A stretch of DNA of 64,000 nucleotides, from NCBI RefSeq assembly GCF_018070565.1, contig NZ_JAGPXL010000010.1, positions 1 to 64,000 of the forward strand. Reading direction: 5' to 3'. Position numbers and translations under genes: made by a program. Shown here piece by piece: positions 33,611 through 42,731 of this stretch (position 1 is its first letter; every line of letters starts with the position of its first letter). A model generated the notes under the pieces. That model saw only the letters and a program-made list of their open reading frames with translations, made no database searches and had not been told where the DNA came from. This DNA is from Streptomyces sp. B93. GTDB taxonomy: Bacteria; Actinomycetota; Actinomycetes; Streptomycetales; Streptomycetaceae.

Positions 33611-34244
33611 CCACTACGGCCGCTCCGGCCCCGACCCCGACCACGATCCCGACGGCACGGGCGGCGACCCGTTCCCCACCGCCCTCAAGATCCTGGTGGC
33701 GGGCGGCTTCGGGGTCGGCAAGACCACGTTCGTCGGCGCCGTCAGCGAGATCGCGCCGCTCAGCACGGAGGAACTGCTCACCACCGTCAGCGCCGCCACC
33801 GACGACCTCAGCGGCGTCGAGAACAAGGTCGAGACGACCGTCGCCATGGACTTCGGCCGGATCACCCTCGACCGGCAGCATGTGCTCTACCTGTTCGGCA
33901 CCCCCGGACAGCAGCGGTTCTGGTTCATGTGGGACGAGCTGTGCGAGGGCGCGCTCGGCGCCGTCATCCTCGCCGACACCCGGCGCCTCGCGGACTGCTT
34001 CGCCGCCGTCGACTTCTTCGAGGAACGCGGACTCGGCTTCATCGTCGCCGTCAACGAGTTCGACGGCGGCCACCGCTACGACCCGGAGGAGGTCCGCGCC
34101 GCCCTGGACCTCTCCGCGCAGATCCCCGTCGTCTGCTGCGACGCCCGGATCTCCGCCTCCGGCGTCCAGACCCTGCTGACCCTGGTCCGCCACCTCATCG
34201 CCCATGCCCCGGCGCCCGCGCCGAGCCATGGCGCCCATATGTGA
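33588..34244 (+). CDS. cvnD: Conservon small GTPase-like protein CvnD
   Basis: A 218-residue P-loop protein. An acidic Asp/Gly N-terminus precedes the Walker A motif GGFGVGKTT (about residue 40), the G3-like block LFGTPGQQRFW (about 104) and a G4-like NEFD (about 149) in place of NKXD. This is the Ras/MglA-like GTPase of conservons. ATG 33588 lies inside cvnC (23-base overlap), so the two are translationally coupled. The non-canonical G4 motif is typical of the family as I remember it. Confidence 0.9.
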   Translation: MDYDDSSDHYGRSGPDPDHDPDGTGGDPFPTALKILVAGGFGVGKTTFVGAVSEIAPLSTEELLTTVSAATDDLSGVENKVETTVAMDFGRITLDRQHVLYLFGTPGQQRFWFMWDELCEGALGAVILADTRRLADCFAAVDFFEERGLGFIVAVNEFDGGHRYDPEEVRAALDLSAQIPVVCCDARISASGVQTLLTLVRHLIAHAPAPAPSHGAHM

Positions 34245-34319
34245 CACCCGCCATGTGACAACCGCACACCACCGCACGGAGCCGCACATGACACACGTCC
34301 ACAGCGACGGAGCCCGGCC

Positions 34320-34886
34320 ATGAGCTACGAGCCGCCGCATCCGACCGGGAGGCTGCTGCTCACCCCCGACGACAAGGAGGCACCCGCCCGGGCACGGCGG
34401 CTGCGCCACCTCGGTCTCGGCCAGCGGCCCGACCCCGCGCTCGACGCCTTCGCCGCCCGGCTCGCCGGACGCGTCGAGGCGCCGTACGCCATGGTCAACT
34501 TCCTCGACGAGCGCGGGCAGTTCTTCGCGGGGCTGCACACCCCGCTGACCGGACCGCTGGTCCGGGACGACGGCACCCGGCCGCTGATCGGCCGCTTCCT
34601 CCCGCGCGACCACGGCTTCTGCCCCCATGTGGTGGTCCGGCACAAGGCCCTCGTCCTGGAGGACGTCCGCGACTACCCGCGGTTCGCGGGCAACCCGGTC
34701 GTCGACGAGTTCGGCATCCGCTCCTACCTCGGCGCGCCGCTCCTCGACACCACCGGCATGGTGCTCGGCACGGTCTGCGCCGCCGACATCCGGCCGCGGC
34801 CCTGGGGCCGGACCGGCCTGGACACCATCAAGTCGACGGCCGCCGACCTCGCCGTACGGCTGGAGCTGGGCGACGACGGCCCCTAG
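34320..34886 (+). CDS. GAF-domain protein of the conservon
   Basis: A 188-residue protein, mostly one GAF domain (about residues 30-180: ALDAFAARLAGRVEAPYAMVNFLDE, DHGFCPHVVVRHKALVLEDVRDYPRF, SYLGAPLLDTTGMVLGTVCAADI). The Cys in GFCPH is at the position often used for ligand or redox sensing in related GAFs. It starts 75 bases after cvnD on the same strand and is probably a fifth conservon member. Its ligand is unknown. Confidence 0.82.
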   Translation: MSYEPPHPTGRLLLTPDDKEAPARARRLRHLGLGQRPDPALDAFAARLAGRVEAPYAMVNFLDERGQFFAGLHTPLTGPLVRDDGTRPLIGRFLPRDHGFCPHVVVRHKALVLEDVRDYPRFAGNPVVDEFGIRSYLGAPLLDTTGMVLGTVCAADIRPRPWGRTGLDTIKSTAADLAVRLELGDDGP

Positions 34887-34898
34887 GGGGCGGGGCGT

Positions 34899-34911
34899 GA
34901 AGGAAACCTTC
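34899..34911. promoter_or_regulatory. Small palindrome GAAGG-AAA-CCTTC upstream of tdh
   Basis: A perfect 5-base inverted repeat with a 3-base centre, just after the GAF gene, followed by a TTAAGAAAG stretch. It lies within the ~160-base leader of tdh. It could be an operator for the threonine-catabolic genes; the LysR gene at 37324 is the nearest regulator. Confidence 0.35.
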
Positions 34912-35046
34912 GGCCGTGCTTAAGAAAGTCTCGATGGACCCGGGGGCCGCCGGTACGGCAGATTGCCAGTCGTATCCACTCCTTCCCCCGTCACGGGTGC
35001 CTTCGGCATGCCCGGCCGCGGGGTCTCACCCTCAGGAGCCGTAGCG

Positions 35047-36075
35047 TTGAAGGCGCTGGTCAAGGAGAAGGCGGAGCCCGGCCTGTGGCTCACGGACGTC
35101 CCGGAGCCCGTCATCGGGCCCACGGACGTACTGATCAAGGTGGCGCGGACCGGTATCTGCGGCACCGACCTGCACATCCGGGCCTGGGACGGCTGGGCCC
35201 AGCAGACCATCCGCACCCCGCTCGTGCTCGGCCACGAGTTCGTCGGCGAGGTCGTCGAAACGGGCCGGGACGTCACCGACATCGCCGTCGGCGACCGGGT
35301 CAGCGGCGAGGGCCACCTGGTCTGCGGCAAGTGCCGCAACTGCCTCGCCGGGCGCCGCCACCTGTGCCGGGCCACGGTCGGCCTCGGCGTCGGCCGCGAC
35401 GGCGCGTTCGCCGAGTACGTGGCGCTGCCCGCCGCCAACGTCTGGGTGCACCGCGTCCCGGTCGACCTCGACGTCGCCGCGATCTTCGACCCGTTCGGCA
35501 ACGCCGTGCACACCGCGCTCTCCTTCCCCCTCGTCGGCGAGGACGTGCTGATCACCGGCGCCGGTCCGATCGGCCTGATGGCGGCGGCGGTGGCCAGGCA
35601 CGCCGGTGCCCGCAACGTGGTGATCACCGACGTCAGCGAGGAACGCCTCGAACTGGCCCGCAAGATCGGCGTCAGCCTGGCGCTGGACGTCTCGCGCTCC
35701 TCGATCGCCGACGGGCAGCGCGAACTCGGCCTCCGCGAGGGCTTCGACATCGGCCTGGAGATGTCCGGCAACCCCGTCGCCATGCGCGACATGATCGCCA
35801 ACATGACGCACGGCGGCCGGATCGCCATGCTCGGCCTGCCCGCCGAGGAGTTCCCGGTCGACTGGGCCCGGATCGTCACCTCGATGATCACGATCAAGGG
35901 CATCTACGGCCGTGAGATGTTCGAGACCTGGTACGCCATGTCGGTGCTGCTGGAAGGCGGCCTCGACCTCGCCCCCGTGATCACCGGCCGCTACGGGTAC
36001 CGCGACTTCGAGGCGGCGTTCGCCGACGCGGCGAGCGGCCGCGGCGGCAAGGTCATCCTCGACTGGACCGCGTAA
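35047..36075 (+). CDS. tdh: L-threonine 3-dehydrogenase
   Basis: A 342-residue zinc-dependent medium-chain dehydrogenase oxidising L-threonine to 2-amino-3-ketobutyrate with NAD. The TTG at 35047 gives [15 protein letters not shown], the exact family N-terminus and length, and has AGGAG eight bases upstream. An in-frame upstream start at 34963 would add 28 unconserved residues. Motifs: [10 protein letters not shown] (catalytic Zn), [23 protein letters not shown] (structural Zn), [20 protein letters not shown] (NAD). The next gene, kbl, completes the pathway to glycine and acetyl-CoA. Confidence 0.95.
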   Translation: MKALVKEKAEPGLWLTDVPEPVIGPTDVLIKVARTGICGTDLHIRAWDGWAQQTIRTPLVLGHEFVGEVVETGRDVTDIAVGDRVSGEGHLVCGKCRNCLAGRRHLCRATVGLGVGRDGAFAEYVALPAANVWVHRVPVDLDVAAIFDPFGNAVHTALSFPLVGEDVLITGAGPIGLMAAAVARHAGARNVVITDVSEERLELARKIGVSLALDVSRSSIADGQRELGLREGFDIGLEMSGNPVAMRDMIANMTHGGRIAMLGLPAEEFPVDWARIVTSMITIKGIYGREMFETWYAMSVLLEGGLDLAPVITGRYGYRDFEAAFADAASGRGGKVILDWTA

Positions 36076-36111
36076 CCCCCCTCCGGCGCAAGCACCTTAG
36101 GAGCTTCCCTC

Positions 36112-37305
36112 ATGTTCGACTCCGTGCGCGACGACCTGCGCGCCACCCTCGACGAGATCCGCGCCGCCGGGCTGCACAAGCCCGAGCGCGTCATCGGCAC
36201 CCCGCAGTCCGCGACGGTGAACGTGACCGCGGGCGGCCGGCCCGGCGAGGTACTCAACTTCTGCGCCAACAACTACCTGGGTCTCGCCGACCACCCCGAG
36301 GTGATCGCCGCCGCCCACGAGGCCCTGGACCGCTGGGGCTACGGCATGGCCTCCGTCCGCTTCATCTGCGGCACCCAGGAGGTGCACAAGGAGCTGGAGG
36401 CGCGGCTGTCGGCCTTCCTCGGCCAGGAGGACACGATCCTGTACTCCTCCTGCTTCGACGCCAACGGCGGTGTCTTCGAGACCCTGCTCGGCCCCGAGGA
36501 CGCGGTGATCTCCGACGCCCTCAACCACGCCTCCATCATCGACGGCATCCGCCTGTCCAAGGCCCGCCGCTTCCGCTACGCCAACCGCGATCTGGCCGAC
36601 CTGGAACAGCAGCTGAAGGAGGCCCAGTCGGCCCGGCGGCGACTGATCGTCACCGACGGCGTCTTCTCCATGGACGGCTACGTCGCGCCGCTGCGCGAGA
36701 TCTGCGACCTCGCCGACCGCTACGACGCCATGGTCATGGTCGACGACTCGCACGCCGTCGGCTTCGTCGGCCCCGGCGGACGCGGCACCCCGGAGCTGCA
36801 CGGCGTCATGGACCGCGTCGACATCATCACCGGCACCCTCGGCAAGGCACTCGGCGGAGCCTCCGGCGGCTATGTCGCCGCCCGCGCCGAGATCGTCGCC
36901 CTGCTGCGCCAGCGGTCCCGCCCCTACCTGTTCTCCAACACCCTGGCCCCGGTGATCGCGGCGGCCTCGCTGAAGGTGCTCGACCTGCTGGAGTCGGCGG
37001 ACGACCTGCGCGTCCGGCTGCGCGAGAACACCGCGCTGTTCCGCCGCCGGATGACCGAGGAGGGCTTCGACGTCCTCCCCGGCGACCACGCGATCGCCCC
37101 GGTGATGATCGGCGACGCCGCCGAGGCGGGCCGGATGGCGGAGCTGCTGCTGGAACGCGGCGTCTACGTGATCGGCTTCTCCTACCCGGTCGTGCCGCAG
37201 GGCCAGGCCCGCATCCGTGTCCAGCTGTCCGCGGCGCACTCCACCGAGGACGTGAACCGGGCCGTGGACGCCTTCGTCGCCGCTCGTGCGGAGCTGGCCG
37301 CCTGA
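36112..37305 (+). CDS. kbl: Glycine C-acetyltransferase (2-amino-3-ketobutyrate CoA ligase)
   Basis: A 397-residue alpha-oxoamine synthase. [40 protein letters not shown] and [14 protein letters not shown] (Lys near 244 binds PLP) identify it. It cleaves 2-amino-3-ketobutyrate with CoA to glycine and acetyl-CoA. It starts 36 bases after tdh with a TTAGGAG site; the two form a threonine-degradation operon. Confidence 0.95.
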   Translation: MFDSVRDDLRATLDEIRAAGLHKPERVIGTPQSATVNVTAGGRPGEVLNFCANNYLGLADHPEVIAAAHEALDRWGYGMASVRFICGTQEVHKELEARLSAFLGQEDTILYSSCFDANGGVFETLLGPEDAVISDALNHASIIDGIRLSKARRFRYANRDLADLEQQLKEAQSARRRLIVTDGVFSMDGYVAPLREICDLADRYDAMVMVDDSHAVGFVGPGGRGTPELHGVMDRVDIITGTLGKALGGASGGYVAARAEIVALLRQRSRPYLFSNTLAPVIAAASLKVLDLLESADDLRVRLRENTALFRRRMTEEGFDVLPGDHAIAPVMIGDAAEAGRMAELLLERGVYVIGFSYPVVPQGQARIRVQLSAAHSTEDVNRAVDAFVAARAELAA

Positions 37306-37323
37306 CCTGAGAGAATCGGTCGC

Positions 37324-38226
37324 ATGATCGAGGCGCGGCGGCTCCACATCCTCCGTGCGGTGGCCGACCACCGCACGGTGACCGCGGCTGCCGCCGCGCT
37401 GTACCTCACCCCGTCCGCGGTCTCCCAGCAGCTGACCGCCCTGGAGCAGGAGACCGGCCACCGCCTCGTCGAGCGCGGCGCCAAGGGCGTACGGCTCACC
37501 GCCGCCGGAGAGATCCTGCTCAGCCACACCAACGCGGTCCTCGCCCAGCTGGAGCGGGCCGAGGCGGAACTCGCCGCGTACGCCTCCGGCGAGGCCGGGA
37601 CGGTCACCGTCGCCGCCTTCGCCACCGGGATCGTCCAGGTCGTCGCGCCCGCGGTGGCCCGGCTCGCCGGGTCCGCGCCCGGCATCCGGCTGCGCGTCCA
37701 GGACGCCGAGGGCGACGCCAGCCTGCCCATGGTCCTGGACCGGCAGGTGGACATCGCCGTCGCCGTCGAGTACCGGGGGGCGCCGCCCGCCGACGACCCC
37801 CGGCTCACCCACGTCCCGCTGTACGCCGAGCCCTTCGACGCGGTCGTACCGGAGACCCACCGGCTCGCCGACGCCGCGGAGGTGCCGCTGGCGGAGCTGG
37901 CGAAGGACCCGTGGATCGGGCCGTACCCCGGCAATCCGTGCCATGACGTGGTCGTGCTGGCGTGTGAGAGCGCGGGGTTCCAGCCGCGGCTGGAGCACTC
38001 GTCGGACGACTTCCGGGCGGTGGTGGCGCTGGCCTCCGCCGACGTGGGGGTGGCGCTGGTGCCTCGGTCGGCGTTGCGGGGGATGGACCTGAGCGGGGTG
38101 GTCGTGCGGCCCGTGGACGGGGTGGCGCCGACGCGGCGGGTGTTCGCGGCGGTGCGGCGCGGGGCGGAGGCGCATCCGCTGATCTCGCCGGTTATCGGTG
38201 CGTTGGTTGTGGCCGCGGGGGTCTGA
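37324..38226 (+). CDS. LysR-family transcriptional regulator
   Basis: A 300-residue LysR protein. The N-terminal winged helix (HILRAVADHRTVTAAAAALYLTPSAVSQQLTALEQETGHRLVER) is followed by a substrate-binding domain with the GTVTVAAFATGIVQ strand. It lies 18 bases downstream of kbl on the same strand, unlike most LysR genes, which are divergent from their targets. Control of tdh-kbl is plausible from position. The last third uses slightly less biased codons (GTGGTGGCGCTGG runs) than the first, but the frame is continuous. Confidence 0.88.
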   Translation: MIEARRLHILRAVADHRTVTAAAAALYLTPSAVSQQLTALEQETGHRLVERGAKGVRLTAAGEILLSHTNAVLAQLERAEAELAAYASGEAGTVTVAAFATGIVQVVAPAVARLAGSAPGIRLRVQDAEGDASLPMVLDRQVDIAVAVEYRGAPPADDPRLTHVPLYAEPFDAVVPETHRLADAAEVPLAELAKDPWIGPYPGNPCHDVVVLACESAGFQPRLEHSSDDFRAVVALASADVGVALVPRSALRGMDLSGVVVRPVDGVAPTRRVFAAVRRGAEAHPLISPVIGALVVAAGV

Positions 38227-38250
38227 GGGGCCGGAGTACGGCCGGTGACC

Positions 38251-38300
38251 TGGTGCGGGCTCGGTGTGGTTGCTCGCGCAGTTCCCCGCGCCCCTGAGGG
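38251..38300. repeat. Streptomyces-type interspersed intergenic repeat
   Basis: The segment starts TGCGGGCTCGGTGTGG and ends CCCCGCGCCCCTGAGGG. A related element at 61111-61188 shares both ends. Sequences with TCGCGCAGTTCCCCGCGCCCC are widespread between Streptomyces genes in my experience. It follows the LysR gene at the end of a transcription unit. Confidence 0.6.
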
Positions 38301-38400
38301 ACGTTGCTCCACTGGATGCTCTTGAGGTGCCGGAGGGTGTCAGGTGGCTCAGCCTGGTTACGCGACCCCCACTGTCAGTGACCCACGGAAGGCCACCCCC

Positions 38401-38952
38401 ATGGACGGCCCCCAGTACGACACCGCCCGCCCCGACCCGTATCGGTCCGTCATCACCGTCGAGGTCAACGGGACCGCGCGCACCCTCACCGTCGACCACC
38501 GGCGGATGCTGGTGGACCTGCTGCGGGAGGACCTCGCGCTGACCGGGACGAAGAAGGGGTGCGACCAGGGGCAGTGCGGGGCCTGCACGGTGATCGTGGA
38601 CGGGCGGCGGCTGAACAGCTGTCTGCTGCCGGCGGTCACCGTCGACGGGTCCGCGGTCACCACCGTGGAGGGGCTCGGTGACGCGGACGGCCTCCACCCG
38701 CTCCAGCGGGCCTTCCTCGACCGGGACGCCTTCCAGTGCGGCTACTGCACCCCCGGCCAGCTCTGTTCCGCCGTCGGTGCCATCGCCGAGGCCGCCGTGG
38801 GACAGCCCTCCCGGGTCACCGGCGCCGATGTGCCCGCCGGGCGGCCGGTGCCGCTCACCCGGGACGAGATCAGGGAACGGCTGAGCGGCAACCTGTGCCG
38901 CTGCGGCGCCTATCCACGCATCGTCGACGCGGTGGAGGACGTACTGTCGTGA
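38401..38952 (+). CDS. Aldehyde oxidoreductase, [2Fe-2S] subunit (PaoA-like)
   Basis: A 183-residue iron-sulfur subunit of a xanthine-oxidase-family enzyme. The plant-type cluster is bound by GCDQGQCGACTVIVDG plus a later Cys (LNSC), and the second cluster by QCGYCTPGQ and NLCRCGAYPRI. ATG 38401 has GGAAGG eight bases upstream. The stop overlaps the GTG of the FAD subunit (GTGA), a sign of fixed stoichiometry. With the two genes that follow it forms a three-subunit molybdenum hydroxylase acting on aldehydes or purines; the FAD-subunit insertion favours aldehydes. Confidence 0.92.
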   Translation: MDGPQYDTARPDPYRSVITVEVNGTARTLTVDHRRMLVDLLREDLALTGTKKGCDQGQCGACTVIVDGRRLNSCLLPAVTVDGSAVTTVEGLGDADGLHPLQRAFLDRDAFQCGYCTPGQLCSAVGAIAEAAVGQPSRVTGADVPAGRPVPLTRDEIRERLSGNLCRCGAYPRIVDAVEDVLS

Positions 38953-39950
38953 AGCCCTTCGCCTATGTCCGGGCCACCTCCGTCGAGCAGGCGGCCGACG
39001 CCTTCGCCGCCGCGCCGGGCGCCCGGTACCTCGCCGGCGGCACCAACCTGGTCGATCTGATGAAGCTGGGTGTGGAGCGGCCAGGCACCCTCATCGACGT
39101 GAGCGGACTGCCCCTGGACACCGTGACGGAGCTGCCGGACGGCTCGCTGCGCGCGGGTGCCACCGTCCGCAACAGCGACCTCGCCGCCCATCCGGCCGTG
39201 CGCGAGCGGTACCCGGTGCTGTCGCAGGCGCTGCTGTCGGGCGCCTCCGGCCAGCTGCGCAACGCCGCCACCACCGGCGGCAACCTGCTCCAGCGCACCC
39301 GCTGCCCCTACTTCCAGGACGTCGGCAAGCCCTGCAACAAGCGGGAACCGGGCAGCGGCTGCGGGGCGAGGGACGGCGTCCACCGCGACCACGCCGTGCT
39401 CGGGCACTCCGCGCAGTGCATCGCCACCCACCCCTCGGACATGGCGGTGGCGCTGGCCGCCCTGGACGCCCGGGTGGAGCTGTACGGCCCCGAGGGCGCC
39501 CGGAGCGTCCCGGTCACCGGCTTCCACCGGCTGCCCGGGGAGCACCCGGACCGCGACACCGACATCCGGCCCGGCGAACTGATCACCGCCGTGGTGCTGC
39601 CCGCCGCGGCGGCCGGGCTGCCCTCCGCCTACCGCAAGGCCCGCGACCGGGCCTCGTACGCCTTCGCCCTCGCCTCCGCCGCCGCCGTGCTGCGGATCAC
39701 GGACGGGGTGATCAGCCATGTCGCGCTCGCCCTCGGCGCGGTCGCGCACCGGCCGTGGCGCGCCCGTGGCGCCGAGCAGGCGCTGCTGGGCGTGGCCCCC
39801 ACACAGGACGCGTTCGAGGAGGCCGTCGGCCGGGAACTGGCCGCCGCCGAGCCGCTGCGGGACAACGCACACAAGGTGGCGCTGGCCCACGACGTCGCCG
39901 TGGACGTGCTGCGCGGGCTGGCGGCGCCCGCCCCGGACGCCGCCGTCTGA
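38949..39950 (+). CDS. Aldehyde oxidoreductase, FAD subunit with [4Fe-4S] insertion (PaoB-like)
   Basis: A 333-residue FAD-binding subunit (ARYLAGGTNLVDLMKLGVERP, QLRNAATTGGNLLQRTRCPYF). It carries the Cys-rich insertion RCPYF...PCNKREPGSGC...QCIATHPSDMAVAL, which in E. coli PaoB binds an extra [4Fe-4S] cluster. This distinguishes it from ordinary xanthine dehydrogenase FAD subunits and supports a periplasmic-aldehyde-oxidoreductase-like enzyme, although no export signal is seen on the first subunit here. The GTG start overlaps the preceding stop. Confidence 0.92.
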   Translation: MKPFAYVRATSVEQAADAFAAAPGARYLAGGTNLVDLMKLGVERPGTLIDVSGLPLDTVTELPDGSLRAGATVRNSDLAAHPAVRERYPVLSQALLSGASGQLRNAATTGGNLLQRTRCPYFQDVGKPCNKREPGSGCGARDGVHRDHAVLGHSAQCIATHPSDMAVALAALDARVELYGPEGARSVPVTGFHRLPGEHPDRDTDIRPGELITAVVLPAAAAGLPSAYRKARDRASYAFALASAAAVLRITDGVISHVALALGAVAHRPWRARGAEQALLGVAPTQDAFEEAVGRELAAAEPLRDNAHKVALAHDVAVDVLRGLAAPAPDAAV

Positions 39951-39977
39951 ACGCGTACCGACCCAGGAGGAACCCCC

Positions 39978-42092
39978 ATGGCAGCCACCAGCGCGCTCGC
40001 CGCCCGCTCCAGCACCGCCGTCGGCGCGCCCGCCGAGCGCCGCGAGGGCCCCGAGAAGGTGACCGGCCGGGCCCGGTACGCGGCCGAGCACCACCTGCCC
40101 GGCCGGGCCCACGCCTGGCCCGTCACCGCCGCCGTCGCCCGCGGCCGGGTCCGGTCCGTGGACGCCGCCCGGGCCCTGGAACTGCCGGGCGTCATCGCCG
40201 TACTCACCCATGACAACGCGCCACGGCTGGCCGAGCCGGACGACCCCATGCTGTGGGTGCTCCAGGACGACCGGGTGCCGCACCACGGCGCGTTCGTCGC
40301 CCTGGTCGTCGCCGAGGACCTGGAGACGGCGCGGGCCGGTGCCGCCGAGGTGAAGGTGGTGTACGCGGCGGAGGCGCACGATGTGGTGCTGCGCGCCGAC
40401 CATCCCGGGGTCTACGAGCCGGAGCAGGCCAACGCGGGCTATCCCGCCCGCCGTGAACAGGGCGAGCCCGAGGACGCGTTCGCCGAGTCGACCGTGCGGG
40501 TGGACGCCTTCTACCGGGTGCCGCCGCTGCACAACCACCCCATGGAGCCGCACTCCAGCACCGCCCGCTTCGACGGCGACCGGCTGGTCGTGCACACCTC
40601 CAGTCAGGGCACCACGGCCGTGCGGGCCATGCTCGCCACCGCGTTCGGGATGCCCGAGGAGCGGATCACGGTCGGCGCCGAGCACGTCGGCGGCGGCTTC
40701 GGCTCCAAGGGCACCCCGCGCCCCGACGTGGTGCTCGCCGCGCTGGCCGCCCGGCACACCGGGCGTCCGGTCACCGTCGCCCTGCACCGCCGCATGCTGC
40801 CGTTCGTCACCGGGCACCGGGCACCCACCCTGCACCGGGTCCGCCTCGGCGCGGGCGCCGACGGCCGGCTGACCAGCGTGCTGCACGAGGTGACCACGCA
40901 CACCTCCCGGACCAAGGAGTTCGTGGAGCAGGCCGCCGTCCCGGCCCGGGTGATGTACGCCGCCCCGCACCGGCTCACCGTGCACCGCGCCGTCGCCCTC
41001 GACGTGCCGGTCCCGTCCTGGATGCGCGCGCCCGGCGAGGCGCCGGGCATGTACGCGCTGGAGTCCGCCATGGACGAACTCGCCGACGAGCTGGGCATGG
41101 ACCCGATCGAACTGCGGATCGCCAACGAGCCGGACACCGAACCCGACAGCGGCAGGCCGTTCAGCAGCCGCCACCTGGTGGAGTGCCTGCGCGAGGGCGC
41201 CCACCGCTTCCGCTGGTCCCGCGAGGCCACCCGCGAGGGGCCCCGGCTGGTGGGGCAGGGGGTGGCGGCGGCCACCTACCCGGTCGGGGTGCGGCCCTCC
41301 ACGGCCCTCGCGCTCGCCCTGCCCGACGGCACCTTCACCGTCCGGACCAACGCCACCGACATCGGCACCGGCGCCCGTACCGTCCTCGCGCAGATCGCCG
41401 CCGACGCCCTCGGTGTGCCGCTGGAGCGGGTCAGGACCGAGATCGGCAGCACCGAGCTGCCGCCCGCCCCGCTGGCCGGGGGGTCCTCGGGCAGCTCGTC
41501 GTGGGGCTGGTCGGTGCACGGCGCCTGCACCCGGCTGGCCGCCGCGCTGGCCGTGCACACCGGGCCGCTGCCGCCGGAAGGCCTGAGCGCCGAGGCCGAC
41601 ACCACCGGCCGCGCCGACGCCGAGAGCCCGTACGCGCGGCACGCCTTCGGGGCGCACTTCGCCGAGGTCGCCGTGGACACGGTGACCGGCGAGACCAGGG
41701 TCCGCCGTCTGCTCGGCATGTACGCGGCCGGGCGGATCCTCAACGCCCGTACGGCACGCTCGCAGTTCGTCGGCGGCATGACGATGGGCCTGGGCATGGC
41801 GCTGACCGAGGGCAGCACGCTGGACCCCGCGTTCGGCGACTTCGCGGAGTGCGACCTGGCCATGTACCACGTGCCCGCGCACGCCGACGTGCCCGACATC
41901 GAGGCCCACTGGATCGACGAGGAGGACCCGCACGTCAACCCGATGGGCAGCAAGGGCATCGGCGAGATCGGCATCGTCGGCACCGCGGCGGCCATCGGCA
42001 ACGCCGTACGCCGCGCGACGGGCGTCCGGTTCCGTGAGCTGCCCCTGACCCCGGACAAGGTACGGGCGGGCCTGCGGGGCGCCGGGCGCTGA
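39978..42092 (+). CDS. Aldehyde oxidoreductase, molybdopterin subunit (PaoC-like)
   Basis: A 704-residue molybdenum-cofactor subunit. GPEKVTGRARYAAEH at the N-terminus, the GGGFGSKGTPR cofactor-binding turn (about 238), PSWMRAPGEAPGMYALESAMDELA, and MGSKGIGEIGIVG near residue 660 with the catalytic Glu are all present. It completes the complex with the two upstream subunits. The ATG is preceded by CCCAGGAGG. An XRE-cupin regulator follows 48 bases later, possibly controlling this operon. Cofactor insertion would normally require an XdhC/PaoD chaperone, and none is seen nearby. Confidence 0.93.
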   Translation: MAATSALAARSSTAVGAPAERREGPEKVTGRARYAAEHHLPGRAHAWPVTAAVARGRVRSVDAARALELPGVIAVLTHDNAPRLAEPDDPMLWVLQDDRVPHHGAFVALVVAEDLETARAGAAEVKVVYAAEAHDVVLRADHPGVYEPEQANAGYPARREQGEPEDAFAESTVRVDAFYRVPPLHNHPMEPHSSTARFDGDRLVVHTSSQGTTAVRAMLATAFGMPEERITVGAEHVGGGFGSKGTPRPDVVLAALAARHTGRPVTVALHRRMLPFVTGHRAPTLHRVRLGAGADGRLTSVLHEVTTHTSRTKEFVEQAAVPARVMYAAPHRLTVHRAVALDVPVPSWMRAPGEAPGMYALESAMDELADELGMDPIELRIANEPDTEPDSGRPFSSRHLVECLREGAHRFRWSREATREGPRLVGQGVAAATYPVGVRPSTALALALPDGTFTVRTNATDIGTGARTVLAQIAADALGVPLERVRTEIGSTELPPAPLAGGSSGSSSWGWSVHGACTRLAAALAVHTGPLPPEGLSAEADTTGRADAESPYARHAFGAHFAEVAVDTVTGETRVRRLLGMYAAGRILNARTARSQFVGGMTMGLGMALTEGSTLDPAFGDFAECDLAMYHVPAHADVPDIEAHWIDEEDPHVNPMGSKGIGEIGIVGTAAAIGNAVRRATGVRFRELPLTPDKVRAGLRGAGR

Positions 42093-42114
42093 GGCCCGGG
42101 TGAGGCGGAGTCGT

Positions 42115-42145
42115 CTCAGATATGGGATAGCATCCCGGATGTGAG
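42115..42145. promoter_or_regulatory. Palindromic operator overlapping the XRE-cupin start codon
   Basis: A core GGGATAGCATCCC (42124-42136) lies within a wider 31-base dyad running from CTCA at 42115 to TGAG at 42145. The GTG start codon (42141) lies inside the right arm, so repressor binding would directly block a leaderless or short-leader transcript. Confidence 0.6.
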
Positions 42146-42731
42146 TCACTCCGTCGCCGCTCCCGCCGCCCCGCCCGACCCCGTCGACGCCCGCCTCGGT
42201 GCCCGCCTCGCCGAGCTGCGCGCCGAACGCGGCTGGTCCCTCGGTGAGCTGGCGGAGCGCAGCGGTGTCAGCCGCTCGACCCTCTCCCGCGCCGAGCGGG
42301 CCGAGACCAGTCCCACCGCCTCGCTCCTGAACCGCCTGTGCGCCGTCTACGGCCGGACCATGTCCCAGCTGCTCAGCGAGGTGGAGACGGAACCCGCCCT
42401 GCTGCTGCGGGCCGCAGACCAGCCCCGGTGGCAGGACCGCGCCTCCGGCTTCGTACGCCGCTCCGTCTCCCCGCCGCACCCCGGGCTGCGCGGCGAACTC
42501 GTCGAGGGACGGCTCACCGCGGGCGCCGACATCGCCTACGACCGGCCCCCGGTGCCCGGCCTCGAACAGCACATCTGGGTGCTCGACGGGGAACTGGAGG
42601 TGACCGCGCGGGACGTCACGCACCGCCTGGAGACCGGGGACTGCCTGCGGCTGCGGGTGTGGGGGCCGACCCGGTTCCGCTGCACGGGACCCGCGGACAC
42701 GCGCTATGCGCTGGTGGTGGTCCTGCCGTGA
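42141..42731 (+). CDS. XRE-family regulator with C-terminal cupin domain (second)
   Basis: A 196-residue protein: an XRE helix-turn-helix at about residues 20-75 (LGARLAELRAERGWSLGELAERSGVSRSTLSRAERAETSPT) and a cupin at about 120-195 (IWVLDGELEVTARDVTHRLETGDCLRL). It is the same architecture as the regulator at 4279 but clearly divergent in sequence. The GTG at 42141 lacks a ribosome site and lies within a palindrome, suggesting a leaderless, autoregulated transcript. Its stop overlaps the GNAT gene start (GTGA). Confidence 0.87.
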   Translation: MSHSVAAPAAPPDPVDARLGARLAELRAERGWSLGELAERSGVSRSTLSRAERAETSPTASLLNRLCAVYGRTMSQLLSEVETEPALLLRAADQPRWQDRASGFVRRSVSPPHPGLRGELVEGRLTAGADIAYDRPPVPGLEQHIWVLDGELEVTARDVTHRLETGDCLRLRVWGPTRFRCTGPADTRYALVVVLP

